The position numbers and the translations under genes were made by a program. From Aspidiotus rigidus (lineage: Eukaryota; Arthropoda; Insecta; Hemiptera; Diaspididae), in NCBI GenBank assembly GCA_035079385.1, contig JAVHKY010000013.1, positions 310,001 to 374,000 of the forward strand: DNA of 64,000 nucleotides. Reading direction: 5' to 3'. Within the stretch, counting starts at the first letter, position 1, and each line of letters starts with the position of its first letter. The notes under the pieces were generated by a model. The model saw only the letters and a list, made by a program, of their open reading frames with translations, searched no databases and was not told where the DNA came from. Shown here piece after piece: positions 22,801-38,033 of the stretch.

Positions 22801-25800
22801 CACTCGGATTGTGTCGCAATAATTTGCCCTATAGTTACAAAAAATAAATAAGCACAAAGAAAAAGTACTACAAACACAATTTTTTACAATTAAAAATCCC
22901 GCTAACAAAACAAATGATTAGCCCTAGAGGCAGCCAAAAATTTTCGAAGGAGTAGCCTATCAAAAGTCTGAAATATTCGTAATGCGACTCATACCCTCAA
23001 CCTCCCTTTGCCACTCTTACGTTTCACCGCAACCTTTTTTTTAAAACGTTAGTTCGCGCTAACTAATCGAATTTGTGCAAATGAAACATTGCACATAATT
23101 TTGATTGAAGTTTCTCGGAAGTACGACAACCCATCACTGGTAAGATATGACCAAAAAGCAATTTTGATTTAATTGTAACCCATCACAAATTTTTAATTGA
23201 GTTAGTCTCCTCATCGCGTTATTTCCCTTCAAATTCTGACTCCCGGCGACGTTTTTAACAAATCGCAAACTAGCATTCCGAAACTCTTTTTCCAGTTTAT
23301 CGTCTCATTTTAAGCAACGTCATCTTCATTTTCAAAGAGTACGTCCATACATACTTACGTCCAGTTTCCATATGATTTTCGTAACCGGTACGCTGGACCT
23401 GCAATTGCAATCGAAGTAGACGTCAGAGCCTTCGTTGACCGCGGATGCGTTCAAATTTTTACCCAATTCAATCGTAGCCATCGGCTTATCTGGAATGACA
23501 AGACGGAGTAGAAATTATGTATTTTTAGTTTATATTCGTTTTTAAAAACAACATACAGGGTAACCGATGTGTCGCTCTAACTGAAATTGTTCTCCGAAAC
23601 AAACTGTTTCAATGTGGGAATGGGCGCGCAAAATTTCTAACCATAGTAAAACTCGCGACCACGTAATTATAATTTTAAAACAGAATTACACTCAACCATT
23701 TCAAAACTTGTTTTTGTAAACACGAGCAGCAATGATGAATTAATTTTCTGGTTCAAAGGCCGCAAAAAGCTCTCAAAAAGTGTTACTTAGACTAGATGGG
23801 TTAAGGCTAGAGACAAATTACAGATATATGCTGCACTCCTAAGGATACTGTAGAAAAGCACCAAGCCAATTGATCTTGAATGGCTGGTGCACGTTACATC
23901 TTGAGCAGTTTTGTGATTCAGTAATTAAGTATGTGACGTTACTGACGGAATTTGTGTCAACTTATCACTCGATTATTGTATACCGAAGGGCAAGGTTTGT
24001 TCGGAAGTTTATGGTTGTGCATTCTATGTATTTCCTGTTGGCTGCAACTTCCAGTAACAAGCCGCGATATAATCAGATCCTTGAGATTCTGTATCGTTAA
24101 AAAAAAGAAAAGAAAAAAAAAAGTGAAATAGAAGTCAATGTTGCAGCGGCTAGTACAATAGGTACCTATTGTCGTTATTTTCGTATAAAAACGCAAACGA
24201 ATCACGATTAATGGTTTCAGTTTCATTTCGTAATACCCAGACAGGCAGTAAACTTTTTGTAAAGCAGTTGAGAATGCATTCGAGCTTCCTTATACAGCGC
24301 ATGAGACGGAAGAGAAAAGAGAAGAAGAAGAAGAAGAAGAAGAAGAGAATAGTTCACTCGCGAAAAGAAGTTGAGTCGATCAGTCGCGGCGCTAGATGTT
24401 TGTGCGCCGGTGGCTCACCATGATTTTTCCTGTAATTCCGCGCTCTTTCTCCTCGTTTTTGGCGCCTATTATGGCGCCTTTCTAAACAAACAGGTAGGCT
24501 CGAGCCTACCTGCCACCCACTAGCGCCGCAGTCGATTTAAGAAATCACGATAGCGTTCAGAAAAGGAACTGCAAAGGACTACACACATTCATAGGTACAC
24601 TATTATAAAAAAGACAAAAAGACAAGCTTTAAACATGAAGAAACATTTGTACTTGCTCGTACGAGACTCGTGTTTTATATGAACGACGCGACAATATGAG
24701 TACATGATATTTGACAATAGGAGAAAAACTTCTGCTGAATTTTCCGGATGTAAAATTGTATAATATCATAATCTGTATTCACGCGCGCGAATTCGAAATG
24801 TGAAATACCTTCATAAAATGGAGCCGTATATTACAAGGGATCGGAGTGCGAGGTGAAAGAACAAAACTATCCGGTATTGTGCGGTAGGGAAAATCCCACC
24901 GCGACGAAAAACTTATACTTTTGTTTTGGGGGATGAAAGAACACTGGCGCGAGGGGGGGTGGGACGAGAAGAAGAAGTCGGAAAGGAAGTACGAGACAGA
25001 AAATGACAAAAATAGAAGATTGTCGTAAAAATAATTCGTGCGTTCGTTATTTTCTTTCTCGCACCCTTGTAAGCCTTTTCTTTACCTCGACTACAGTTTT
25101 CTCGTAAGAATGTTTGCGCACGGATTACGAATTTATCATGAGGAACAGAGAAAAATGGAGACAAGAAACAATCCGCGTAACGAGTGCTTAATGAAAAATT
25201 TTTTCGCATTAACATTCGCGAACATCTTTTACGTATTTTTCACTCCTCCATTTTACGTGTTTTCAATAAATTATATACACGGCGAGTACGAAATTCACTC
25301 TCGCTATGTTGTCTCATAAAAAGGATTTTTCCGACACATTTTTGCTGCTTTAAGCAGTCATCTGGTATACACATACAAAAATGATAAAACTTACAAACAA
25401 TATGTAGTTTTTGCGAATCTGAGAACAGTCCCGCAGATGAAGTCGCCGCCGTCGAGTCGACCAGACAGGATAATACTTTGCCATCATCTTCTGGTTGTGG
25501 AAAAAAGCTCAGCCGACTGATCGTTAAGTTTCCATCGTTGCTATCCTAAATCAGGAGGACAAACGATACAATTATTTTTCGCCAGTAGAACGCAACATTT
25601 CACAACAGGAAATGATGTGATATAAATCTCTGGAAAAATGAATCATAACTCCTACTCGTAATCTTACTTACTCGTATTTTAGGAGGATGACAAATATTTC
25701 ATTTTTTGCGTTATAACTTAATTTAGATGTCTTCAGGCTGGCTTTACAACGTAGTTGCGTTTCAACCCTAAATCTATTTTCTGGGCTTTGCGTCCCCATA

Positions 25801-28800
25801 TTTGGGCAGAAGCTTCAAGCTAGTTTTAAAAAAATGGACCAGACTCACCTGAGGGGGGGTCGAGCATACCACTTTACTTCTTTGAAGAGTTTTAGAAAAT
25901 GTTGACTCTTGGCCAAAAAAATTTATAATTTTTCCTACGTGGTCCGCTACTGTAGGCATTCAATGCCACGATTTCGAGTTACGTAAGTTATAATTCCGTA
26001 AATTCGAGTTCAGTGATCCGAGGAAGCATTAAAATTAAAATAAACCGACAGTTTACAATGGAACAGAAAGAGATTTTCTTTCAAAGGCGGAAAATCACTC
26101 AGAATTGGTACAATCGTAAAGAATATTTCGAGTTTCTCTTTCAAAATACCGAAAGGCTGCTTTAAAGAAAACTTGTTCGAAACTAACCGATTTTTCGTAA
26201 TTCTTCATCTTATCGTTTCCTTTCGTCCATTTGATGATCGGAGATGGGTTTGCGCCGTAGACGTGACAACTAATTTCATAACGGCGTTCGGCTGACATCG
26301 ATTTATCCGCTCCGAATAATTTCACCGACTGTGGAGATACTGCAACATAAAAGAAAAATGAAAAAAAAATAAAGAAAGAGGAAAAAAATACACTATTTAC
26401 GCTTCAGGGTAACGTTCTTCGACGATAATTCGATATCCTCTGCATAAGGGCTCGAGACAATTTGGACGATAACTGTCGCTCCAAATCTCGCGCCTAGAAT
26501 TTAATAAAAAATGACGCGGAGTTCGTAGCTCTTCAACACTATACGAAAATGGACCTTTACTCGAACCATCGATATACGTAGCTTTTATAACACGTTTTCT
26601 CTTCCAAAAAAAGAGAAGAATAGCTCTAGACAAGCGAAAAATATCCAACAAGTTACCTAATAAATTTTTTGGAAGAAGTGATTTTCAAAGTAAGAATTCA
26701 AGCGAATGCGAAGAAGAGCTCGAAGAAAGAAAGCGAGATTTGTCGAAGTTTAGAAAAAAAAATATAAAAATACACTGACCCGAAACCATACAAAAATTCT
26801 TACTTTCCATTCATTCTTGTATGCCACAGTCACATTATCGTAAATCTCGTGGTCGTTCAAAAATCTGATACGCGATTTCATAATAAATTCCTATCTATTA
26901 TCTATTTTTCAACTTTAGTTTATTTTCTTTCCCTTGAAAGAGTCCAACTTAACTTTGCTTTCTCGAATCCAGCGAAGAAATAAGGCGAAACGATAATCCG
27001 AACAGACTTTTGAAACACTATACCAAATTATTCTTCCGACTAGCAGAATCCAGTGGAAGGCGCGGTTGTTCACAAAATTTCACCGAAGTTACAAATAAGC
27101 GGGTTGAATAACAATTTCGCATTTTGCAGTTGGCTTATATAGGAATGGAGACTTCACTATTTGGACGTCAAAATTCATTCTATTTTAAGGGTGTGCTTTA
27201 CTTGTGAAAATATTATGCTCATAAAACATGGTACCGAAAATCACATTTTACTGCTCGAATTTTTAACGAATCTCTCTGAATAATTGAAATGTTTTCCAAA
27301 AAAGTTCAACCAGGGGCGCTATCGAAGCAGAATTTTAAAATTTTCTCTTATACTTTCTCAGTTAAACGTTAAAATTGGTAAAAATTTGTCTATTATTTTC
27401 TGACAAGAGTGAAATTCTTCTGGAGCCCAAATTGAGGATTCTGTTCCGATAGCGCCTTTCGTTGAACCCTTCTGTACAACATTTCCAAAGATCTAAAAAA
27501 TTCGTTGGAAAATGGAGCCTTGAGGTGTGACCTTGCAAAATCATTCCTTGTCATTTTGTTACGAGGACTACCCACGCACGCCCGACAATAAGCGTCGCTA
27601 AGTGACCGCTGGCTTCCCGAACCTTGCAGGGTTTTTGGGGATCTTTATGCAAATCGTACACCGTTTCAGAGTTTCCGAACAACTAAAGCACACCCTTAAT
27701 TACAATCATATACCATTTATAGCTCGTTAGCTGACGGCTTGTCGTTAATGTAAAAGAAAACGAGAGTGAAATAGAGATTTTATTGATGAAAATTTGGCGT
27801 TATGAACTGTGTGTAACCCACGATCATTAGGATAGAACTTAAACTGAGATGTACGGAAGAAGAGAAGACGAGAAAATTTATATCACAATCAAAACCGGTG
27901 GTGACAAAAAAAAAACAGGGATGAATCACGAGTCGTTGGTAGGAAGGTTATAAAACGTTCCGATAAGGTCGTTATCGGGGAAGAATCGATTGAAAATAGC
28001 GACATTCTCATTAACATGACGAACAATCTCGACATGCTCAAAGGCCAACCGTCTACGAAAAGAACTCTCCGAATGGAGTACAACGGCTTGATCCAACTCA
28101 AAATTGTGACCAGAGTTCAAAAAGTATTCAGCTAAAGCCGATCTCTTTTATTGAAGGAGGGCGGCGGGAGTAACTTCATCAAGGTGTTCGTGAATCCTGA
28201 TACAAAGCTGCCGGATAGTCTCCCCTATGTAGACAGCTGAACAACCAGAACAATGAAGCTTATTGTAGACGCCATTTCTCTCAAATATAGGGATAGAAAA
28301 TTACAAAGGGTATTAGGATTATAAAACGCAAGACGAAGACCAAAAAGCTTAAGGAATGGGTAAGCTCAGAGGACAACGTCCTTAAGAAGGGAACGCGAAC
28401 CCATTTCTCTTTCCTCCTTCAACCAGACAGACACCCGGGGAAGAAAAGTGGTAAGATCTAAAGCTGTAGAAATAAGTTTTTCCAAATCATCCTATCAATA
28501 TCAAACTGAAACCCATTAGAAAGGGCGAGATGCTTGATGATAGACACCTACTCAAGAAACGCCTGAGAAAGAGGGATAGAGAGGAGACGGTGGATAAAGC
28601 TATTGAAGGTGTTATCGGAACTCATAACGAGTAATGAGTGAGTGAGAGGTATAAGTAGAGCACTAATATTGAAAAAGGGTTTTCTAAATGTACAAATCTA
28701 CTTTATTAGTTGCTTTTACAAGAGTACTTTCGGATGTTATCCCATCATCAGTTGTGTCGCAACTGGAGAACAAGGCCTTAACCAAGAGTCTTTATAGTAG

Positions 28801-31800
28801 GCGGTCAATTTTTGAAAGGTGGGGTAGAACGAAGAGGCATGAACCGTAATGTCTGTGCGGTTCTTCCCCGACAACTCATACATCTCAATCCTGATGATGG
28901 CTTTTCAGTCGAAAGTTCTCGAATTATAGTATTATATTTTTTAATTGTGCGGTTCGTAAAATTTTATGTTTTAATTTAATTTTTTCATTAAAAAATGTAC
29001 CGCAATATTGTCTTCCGCATTAATTAAATTAAGTTTATTTAGAGATAGTGACGTAAGTCAACCCAATTAATTATTCTATGTTTCAAATGTTGACCATCTT
29101 TCATAATTTTGGAAAGAGTCCATCTCCCGAAGAGGCTTACAGTCACTTTCAAAAACTTTTACATGTCTCAAAACTTGATTCTCACCCTTTATCTCATGAT
29201 ATTATCATAGTGACATTCCCAGAATTGAGCTACAGGATGAACCGCAGGTAGAGGACCTACATACATGGCAATGCTTGTCGTCGATGTTTCAGGCGACTGT
29301 AAAAAGAGGGGAGTCTGCCGGCTACAGCATCACTATGACGAAAAATTTTTGAAGGATTACGCTTCCAAAATTTGAACGGTGACACAAATTAATCTACCAA
29401 TTATATTGTTACACTGCACTCACTGTATAGAATTATAGGAATACTTACAGGTCATATTGAGAACAACACTACTGGTTAGACTAGAAAGTTCATTATTGGA
29501 GGCTTGGCATGAGTATACAGCGTACAAATCTTTCCGATTCAGCCTCTCCAACTTCAATGAGTTCTGAACTGTCCCATCAGGCAGTTGTTCGACATAACCA
29601 GGAATCAATTCAGTCCCTTGAAACCACGTAACACGAGGAGGAGGCGAACCTACGGAACACATTAACGTAGATATTAAGTAACTTTACAAAGAATCAACAG
29701 AATAACAATAAAATAATATTTATTATTCATCCAGAGTATATCGTAGACGACCATGAGTTCCATTGCATCAGACTTTAATTCTATAGACGTTAGAATAAGA
29801 TTACTGAACTTTATTCATCCGATTTTCCAAATTACGGTTGGACATATCGAGGGAGCGATGATCCAAAAAGGAAAAAATCTCATAAAGTCCCTCGACTACA
29901 AAACTAAAATTGCAGCCTACTACACTCCGCAGTGTGCGAGTACAAGGACTGGAATTCCCTTTTGTTTCACAGTCAAGTGCGCCTCCCGGTTTGTCTGTAT
30001 CTCCTAATCTAAAAAGCATAAAATCCTTTTTTTTTTCTTTTATTCATTTTCTGATCTCTTTTTCAACCCATCTGAGAACATTTCAAACTCGAACTTCTCG
30101 TCATGCCTGTGGCTCTACAAGTGGAGAAATTACTATCTCGATCATTCTCTTTAAATTGGCTCTCCATTTTAATTTGCAATTAAACCTTCACCTTGACTTC
30201 AGCAGAACTGATTCAAAATTGAATTTTCAGCGGGTAACGGAGTAAACTGAGAATAAACGAACAAAATGCGACAAATTCAGGAGAGGGGGTATAGTTGAAT
30301 CCATCAAATCTCATGCGGGGGCGAGGTCTCGGAAAATATCACGTCTTTTCCTGCAAGAATACAGTATAAAATATTGCAAAATTGACTTCAATTCAGAGTA
30401 AACCATACATGATTGCAAGTTATGTTTTTTCAATATCTTCTCGATAATTTTACTTTCGTATTGAGGTGTGACGTAAATTGGAGCTCCGTATTAATTCGTT
30501 GAGTTTTTTTACTTCTTTCAAAGTCTTGGTCGTAATCGCGTCGATATTTTGTTGAAATCGACCTCACGTCGATGTTATTATCAGGTTGATAAAGGATCAA
30601 TAAATGTAGACTCCATTTCGACTCTTTTGCCGCGTCGACTTCTACAATTTCTTATCGATCTGAAATCGACTACACTCTGTTGCGTCAATTTCAAGTTGAC
30701 TCATACTTTTCTGGTAATGTAGGCCTATGCTGGCGGACTTCGAATCGACCTCAAATCGACGTCAATCCGGAGTTGATCTACAGTTAATACTTGAAGTGTT
30801 CTGTATATTTGGTGGCTTAGCTACTCGCAGAGAGAATTCTTAGATATATGTCTTCGAGTATCTCAATTCAATAATGCTGAACCAGTGTAGCAATGGTTTA
30901 TGTCGACTTTAATTTTTAGTTGACATCAAAATTTGACACCAGAAGTCGACTGATTTATTTTTGACCTCGATTCTGAAACCCCTATCAAATTGTCAACTAC
31001 TTGATGTCGACGTCGATTGCATGTCTTTTACCGATGGATGATCAGGATCTAAATCTAATCTATGATATCGGGAGCCGACTCTCAGGATCGATGGTAAGAA
31101 AGAGCGGTCGATTTTGATTTGAATTACATATAATCAATGTGTGTCGACTTGCGGTCGATATTGGGCGGAACTATAGATCGACTAAAAATCGACGATGACT
31201 TTGAGTCGACATATCGTTGAAATATAACGAATAGATTCAAAGTCGCCAGGGGTCATTGGATTGTCTTAGTAAATCACGTAGAGATTCAATTCTACAACTT
31301 ACTCGCACAATCAAAGAGTTCTGATTTTGACATGTTTCATGTCTTTCCCGAAGTTTCCCGAATCTTAGTTCCAAACTCCAAATTTTTCGATTTCACACCC
31401 TCCGCGAGATGCCCCTCCCCCACCTTCGAAAAGGATTCTGAAAACCTGCGAGTTGCGCAAGTCCTGAATCCTAGTCCCTCATCCCAAAATTTGTAAGTTC
31501 TCACATCTCTAATAATCCTGTAGAATGTATCCCTTCTCGTATAGCCGTATGTTAGGCCTGGTTTCATGAAGGCTGATAATAGGCCTAGTATAGTTTAATA
31601 TACTATATAGCCCAGTATAGTCGAGGATAAGGAGTATAGTAACGCAATTCTGGAATCTGGATGACTCGGTGGCCTGGTATGAGAGATTGTTGGGAGGCTT
31701 ATGAGCGGAATGAGTGACGAAAATATGGAAGAGAGAGAGACCAAACTGATGACGTCACGAGCAGCCATTATTGATTATTATGACGTGACGAATGTTAATA

Positions 31801-34800
31801 TTGAGCTCGTTCGCCCCCCGTGGACTAGATAACTTGATTTACAGTACACTACGTCTATAATGATCCAAGAACGGAGGCGAACGAGCGCTTTTACAGTCTC
31901 TTTCAGTTTCATAATTTCTATTTCGGCATTGACTACTGTATGCAATCATTTTTTTAATTTCTCCTTCATCTCGAATTCTAAATATTTCAAGTCTTATCTG
32001 TCATACGAGATCCATCGTTGTACTTCGACGTTAATTTTTTAATCAGGAATAATTCGATAGTCCAATCCTAAACGATAGCGAAGATAACTCTTCTTTCCTC
32101 ATTATATTTGACGGAAAGTAACGAGGGTTTCGAGTGCGTATCAGCTATATTATCACCATGAAATGGACGGCGTATTTTACGCTTTATAATCACATTTGAC
32201 TGTCGAGTCCTGTTACGAAGAAGCCTCTGGGTAGAATGACTCCAACGTGAAGTGAGCTGGCAGTACAACAGGAAATATTATAAAAATAGTGGAAAGAATC
32301 GACGAGCGTACCCCACCATTCCTCTCGGGTGCTGCTCGATGCTGTTTGTTGCAGTGGCAAGCGAATTGAAGCGTGCAAGAATAAAGGCTAAAAGCAGCCG
32401 CCAGCGTAATGCGAATTAACCATGTCAATTCGTCGGCTATTAGCGAGCTGGTTAGAGCTCAGTACCTTCGTTTGATAACCAATATTGCACGACGATTTCT
32501 CTTTCAGCTAACGGGCAGAATGTTGGAAATATACTATTCGGTTATAGGGTTGGGGTGGAGCGGGGGAGGAATAGGAAAAAATCGTGCCTCTCTGACAAAC
32601 GTGCGAAAACCAATGCGCGGCCATACATATCGATAGAGCATTGGGAATGAATTGGGTTGTCGATCCTCCCTTAGCTCGTAATCGGACTAATTACAGGAGG
32701 CTTGGCTGAGAAGTGATTTATTAAATCGAATGTTCAACAATACCGCGACGATGAGATACATCGAGTGTTTCAAACCACAGTATACACGAGTATTATCTAA
32801 CGACAATGTAAACTCGTGCGAAACGTGAATTCCACCTCCCTTATAATTTTCTTAGCCTAACGCGCCAAAAAGTTTTAATCGTAACCAAAGGAATCGTTAA
32901 TGGAATTACCGAGTTAGGTTCGCCTTATAGCAAATATCCTGCATAGGTATACGTCGTGAACTTGGTGTAAACGTACAATTCCATCGTGGTTCTGGATGTC
33001 ATTTCGTTGTCGCGAGAAGAAATTTTGTATACGTACTGCAAACGTCGAATTTCCGCAAATTCCAAACACGTAAAAAACGAAATACATGACGTAGGAATTC
33101 CCTTCGGTTTTTAATTCAAGACACAATAACGGTTTGAATTCTCTTTTGAAATTATGAACGAGATGTTTGAAGGTGACGAAATTTTACCCCAAATATAAAT
33201 TTAACACTGGCAAACGACCATTTGCTCAGATAATTACGACGAGTTTGTTAGTAAGTACGTGTGCTTGTATTCTTTTAGTGATACACATACAAATATTCTT
33301 TCACAGCTGAAACACGCTTCTTCTTTATTATTTCAAAGGATTGCTCGTTTATTAATCTTGTGTCCTACTGGTACGCGTCATTTTTGAACTACGGTATTCT
33401 CACAATAAACTTGAAGAATGGATAGATGAAGGGGCGAGGAGGAGAAGGAGGGTGGACGGGCTACTCATTGAACCTCAATTTTGTAAGTATGGAAGTTTTG
33501 ACTAGGTTCATTTTTGACGGTCATGAATTCGACTTCACCCACCATATTATCAGTACACAGTTCGATATTCCGTATACTTCTTCCGATAACTAAAAACACT
33601 GAAATAGGTAAAATGAATTACGCAAAATTTCACATACACCTCTGATTCGGCTTAGATAAATTTTTTTCTTTTTGCCAATCAAAAGTACTTTAGAATGTTG
33701 AAATTTTTGTGTTCTATCAATTTTTACGCTAATACATTTTTTTAGCTCCGCTTTTGGGAATGCTAATATTTTTTCAATAGGTATACTCTTGAAACATTCA
33801 ATAATACTCGATATAGTCTGATTTATGTCGTGCAAGGATTATAGTTTCGTAAAATATCAAATTCCCTCTAAGGAAATCTTTGGCTACTTTACTTTCACAA
33901 AAATGCGTTGAAACATCTGAAGAAACATCAAAATTACTGAAATTCTTTGATGTATGTAGCATAAACAAATTTTGAAAATCCATAAATGATAATATCATTT
34001 TCACTCGTAATTAGTCAAAGGTCGGAAAGACACAAATATCAGCGAACTTGCATAAAAGAACACCAGACGGAAAATACTAAATATGTCAGCCAACGAAAGT
34101 TTTCTCCGACACCCCGAAACCGTAAACCCAGCGCGTTCAATAATAAATGGTGTAAATGCGGAATTAGAGAATTAAGGACACGCAATCTTTACCCAACTTC
34201 TGGGTTGAATGTATAGTTTTCTTTTCGGGAATAGTTTCCTAGTTATTTCGCTTCCAAATAATATTATTGCGAAGCAATCTTCTCCTTTTTCTGCGATAAT
34301 AATATTGTCTCACATCCATTACTGTAATGTGATTGTCGCCTTCCCTGTTTTCTACAGCACACATCGTATGTACTTGTGAGTAGTGGATGAAATCTCACTC
34401 GTCGCTACAAACATAAAAGGCTTTTCTGCAAAGCCGTCGGGTCTGAAAAACCGAATTAACGTTGGCTCATTTGCAGAGCTATAAGAAAGTATATACAGTC
34501 ACCTGGAGTCAAGAAATCCACCTAGAAAGTATGAGGACCGCGTATTACCTGAAGCGGTAGAAAAATTTTTGGGTAAGTTCTTCCCCAATTCTATCAAGTA
34601 AAAAGCAGATTAGTAGTCATACCTCCAGATGCTGCGCACGTGATTGTAACCGTTGTGTTCTCCTTATATGGACCGATATGGTTGTTACGATACTCGTTGC
34701 CTCTATCGTCGAAAATATTCAACTTCTGCGGCGGTACTGCAAAATTAAAGCATAGTTCATATTGAAATAACGCTTTTTGACGACAAAAAATTGACGTTAA

Positions 34801-37800
34801 TAAGGGAAACGCTAAAATTATAATGTGAGCCATGTATATGGTCACCGACTATTCATGCAATTATTAAGTGGACATGAAGGTGATAAATCTTCCTCGATAG
34901 AAATCTCGCACCCTCATCCGAAAGTTAGAAGCTGTTTTCACTAGGAAATTCTCACTGAAAATGGAAAACAAATTTTTGGGCTGGAATATGATTTCATGGC
35001 ACTACATACGCGCTCGTAATCAAAATTATAGTGGCCTGTATCTTGGGAAACCATTGTTCTTAAGTTTACTCCCTCTTCCTACATATTTATAATTAAGAAG
35101 GAGAGAAAGGTGATACGAGGGAAAAGTTTTTCAAATGCATGAATCCTGCTTTGTCCCCCTTTCATACAAAGAATACTAATTTCTCCAAAAATGATGACAC
35201 CGTCTCAAAATAATAAGTTTGTAGGCCTCCAACTTAACTGAGGACTTACCTATTAACGTAACATTTATAATATAGTCTCTGGTAGGCGATTTCCTAAAAT
35301 CGACTCGACAACGATACAACCCTTGATGTATTGGTTTTACGGGTCGCAATGTAAGAATGGACAGGTCTTCTTTCTCCGATATCTGGTGAGATACAGTTGA
35401 ATTCCACTGAGGTAAAACGTACTGCAATCGAACTCCACTCCGTTTATCCATACTGAAAACAAAATTTGTTCTATGATCACACGATCGATTGAAATTATAT
35501 AAATCGAGAAGAAAAATGATAACGCGAAAAAAGAAATACCGTCCATTCAAAAAATTAGACCCTCAAAGTGTCGAATAAGATATGGCGCAATGTAATCCAA
35601 TTGACCTACACAGTATATAGAGGCAGAAGAGGATTACTGAGGCTGTTGACCTTCATTAAAAAGAACTCTAACGTCACACTCTTGATTCTGGATGATTTTG
35701 ACCAACATTCGCGTTCCTTATCCTGATTGAGTGGAGAAGAGAAGGCTTGAACACCTCGATTTCAGAGAATTCACCCACGATTGAGAACTTGGAGAAATTT
35801 CCATAAAGAAGGTAGGTTTTACAAGACAAAAGAGATGAAACATGATTTTTTTTTTTGATTCGTAGACAATTTTTTTTTGACAATATTTTGGAAAATGTAT
35901 AGTATTCAACCCTCGTCGTAATGTTAGGGAAAAAAAATTCCGAGGGGAGAAAGTAAACTACGCACATTACGCGACTAAATTGCTCACACCTGTAAACTGC
36001 CCACACAGAAAATGATCGAGTAAATTGCATACAGTCGTGTATATTTTTTCAACAAATTATGTTTAAAAGAAACACTAAAATTACTTTCAAGCTAGCAGCT
36101 CAGGTATCGCAAACTTTTTTAGGGACATCCACGCTTTGGATATTGATGTTGGTACCTACGAGCCGTTCGAAATTCATTGGGGGAGGTGAATATGTCAGGA
36201 TACTTCGCCATATTTATGACGCAATACGAAGTAGAAATTTTAGATTGAGAAAATAATGAAGCTGAAATTTCTTAACTTTCACATACAAAGGTATTATAGA
36301 GCTTAATAAAATCGTAGCAGGTCGTGTACTATTCTGTACGATGTACAAAAGGTATGAGTATTACCTACGTACTTCGACCAGTCAGCTTCATTTAAATTAC
36401 CGAACTCCTGTATTCTGCTTGATCGCGCTTTCGCCCTCAACACAGCGGATACTAGCTCTTACACAAACAATACATAATGATCGCGCATCACCTCATACTA
36501 CCGCAGTGAACACACATAATACACATATGCAATGGATTGACGACTCATTTAGAGTGGCTTTTTCTAATCAGGGTTGGCCCGAATAAACTAGGTTCTTAAT
36601 TCGTATCGAGATACGAGCATGAAGTTCTCATTTGAAATAAAACAAGAGCAAACCGAAGAGACAGGTGCGCAAACTAAAAATTTGTCAATTTAAGAAAATA
36701 CTGGAATGTGAAACGAATACGTTACCTATTCTAAGTTACGGCTATCCATACTAAACGCGAAAGGAAGAATACTCCGAAGGGAGAGTAAACAATGCAAATT
36801 GCAGGAAAATTGAAACGACCAGCGCTTTCGGTTAATAAACCACCTTCAGGAGTGAAAAGAAAGCAACTGACAAACGGAAGAGAAGAACAAGGTATTAAGT
36901 TTGGCCAAACGAGAAATCGCGGTGTGAATCATAGACCAGTTCAATCAGGCCATTTTCCGGAATACACGAGTTAAGTACAGTAACGCCATCAGTGTTGAGA
37001 TGACGCATTATCTCTATATGCTCGAAGGCGACGCGTTTACGGTAGGAGTTCTCCTTATGGAGGAGCCTTTCCGATCCATCACAGAAACTGCGGCCACTGT
37101 TTATTAAATGATCCGCAAAAGCAGACTCCTCCAAGTTTCCCTTATTCCAAGACTTCAGGTACTCAGCTACTCTCACCTTCATTTGGCGGCTGGTTTCTCC
37201 AATATAAAGGCCTACACTCCATCTCATAAACACCACTCCTCTCATCAACGGGTATAGGGTCCTTCAGTCTCACAAACAACCCTTCAACAGTGGTAGGGTT
37301 ATAAAACGCTGGTCTGAAGCCAAACGAGCGGAGGACCCGACCTAATTGGAGGGAGAACTTCCCCACGAAAGCGAGACTGATCCAACGCATACGACGATCA
37401 CGGATCGTGTCTCGGGGGAGGGAGGTGGTGGAGTCAAGAATGCTCCTCGTATGCTTCCTCCGAACCATCACGTCAACGTCGACAATGACCCCATTCACTC
37501 TGGCCAGGTGTTCTATTGTAAGTAATTTCAATTTTTCTGCGGTTTGCACTGCTTATCCTCCCTTCTGAGTCTTCTTCCTTTCGCGTTTAATACTGGAATA
37601 TCTTACACGTATTGGAACAGATTAATATCAACTGAAATCTGGCAGATACAGACATACTTCAAACAAAACGTGAAAAATCTTCGAGTTTGAATTCGCCCCC
37701 CTAAATTTTCCTCTTTATCCGCTCTTGAAAACGCATTAAAGACGTAGAATAGAACTTAATTAGTTAGCTTACATGCTTTTTGAAATATTTTATTTATTAT

Positions 37801-37975
37801 TTATTTATTTTATAGTTCATTTTATAGTGGTGCCACCAACAGTCCATGGACCAATTACAGACCACACCACTTATGATTACAGACCTATTAATAATATTAA
37901 TATTAATGAACATATCTAATAATCAAAAAAAAGTAATAATAGTAATAATAGAAAAAAACAAAAACAAAAACAAAA

Positions 37976-38033
<58 letters not shown>

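Noticed and set aside
31860..32640. Slightly GC-richer stretch considered as a host exon cluster
   Set aside because: No frame shows family motifs or consistent splice sites on either strand.
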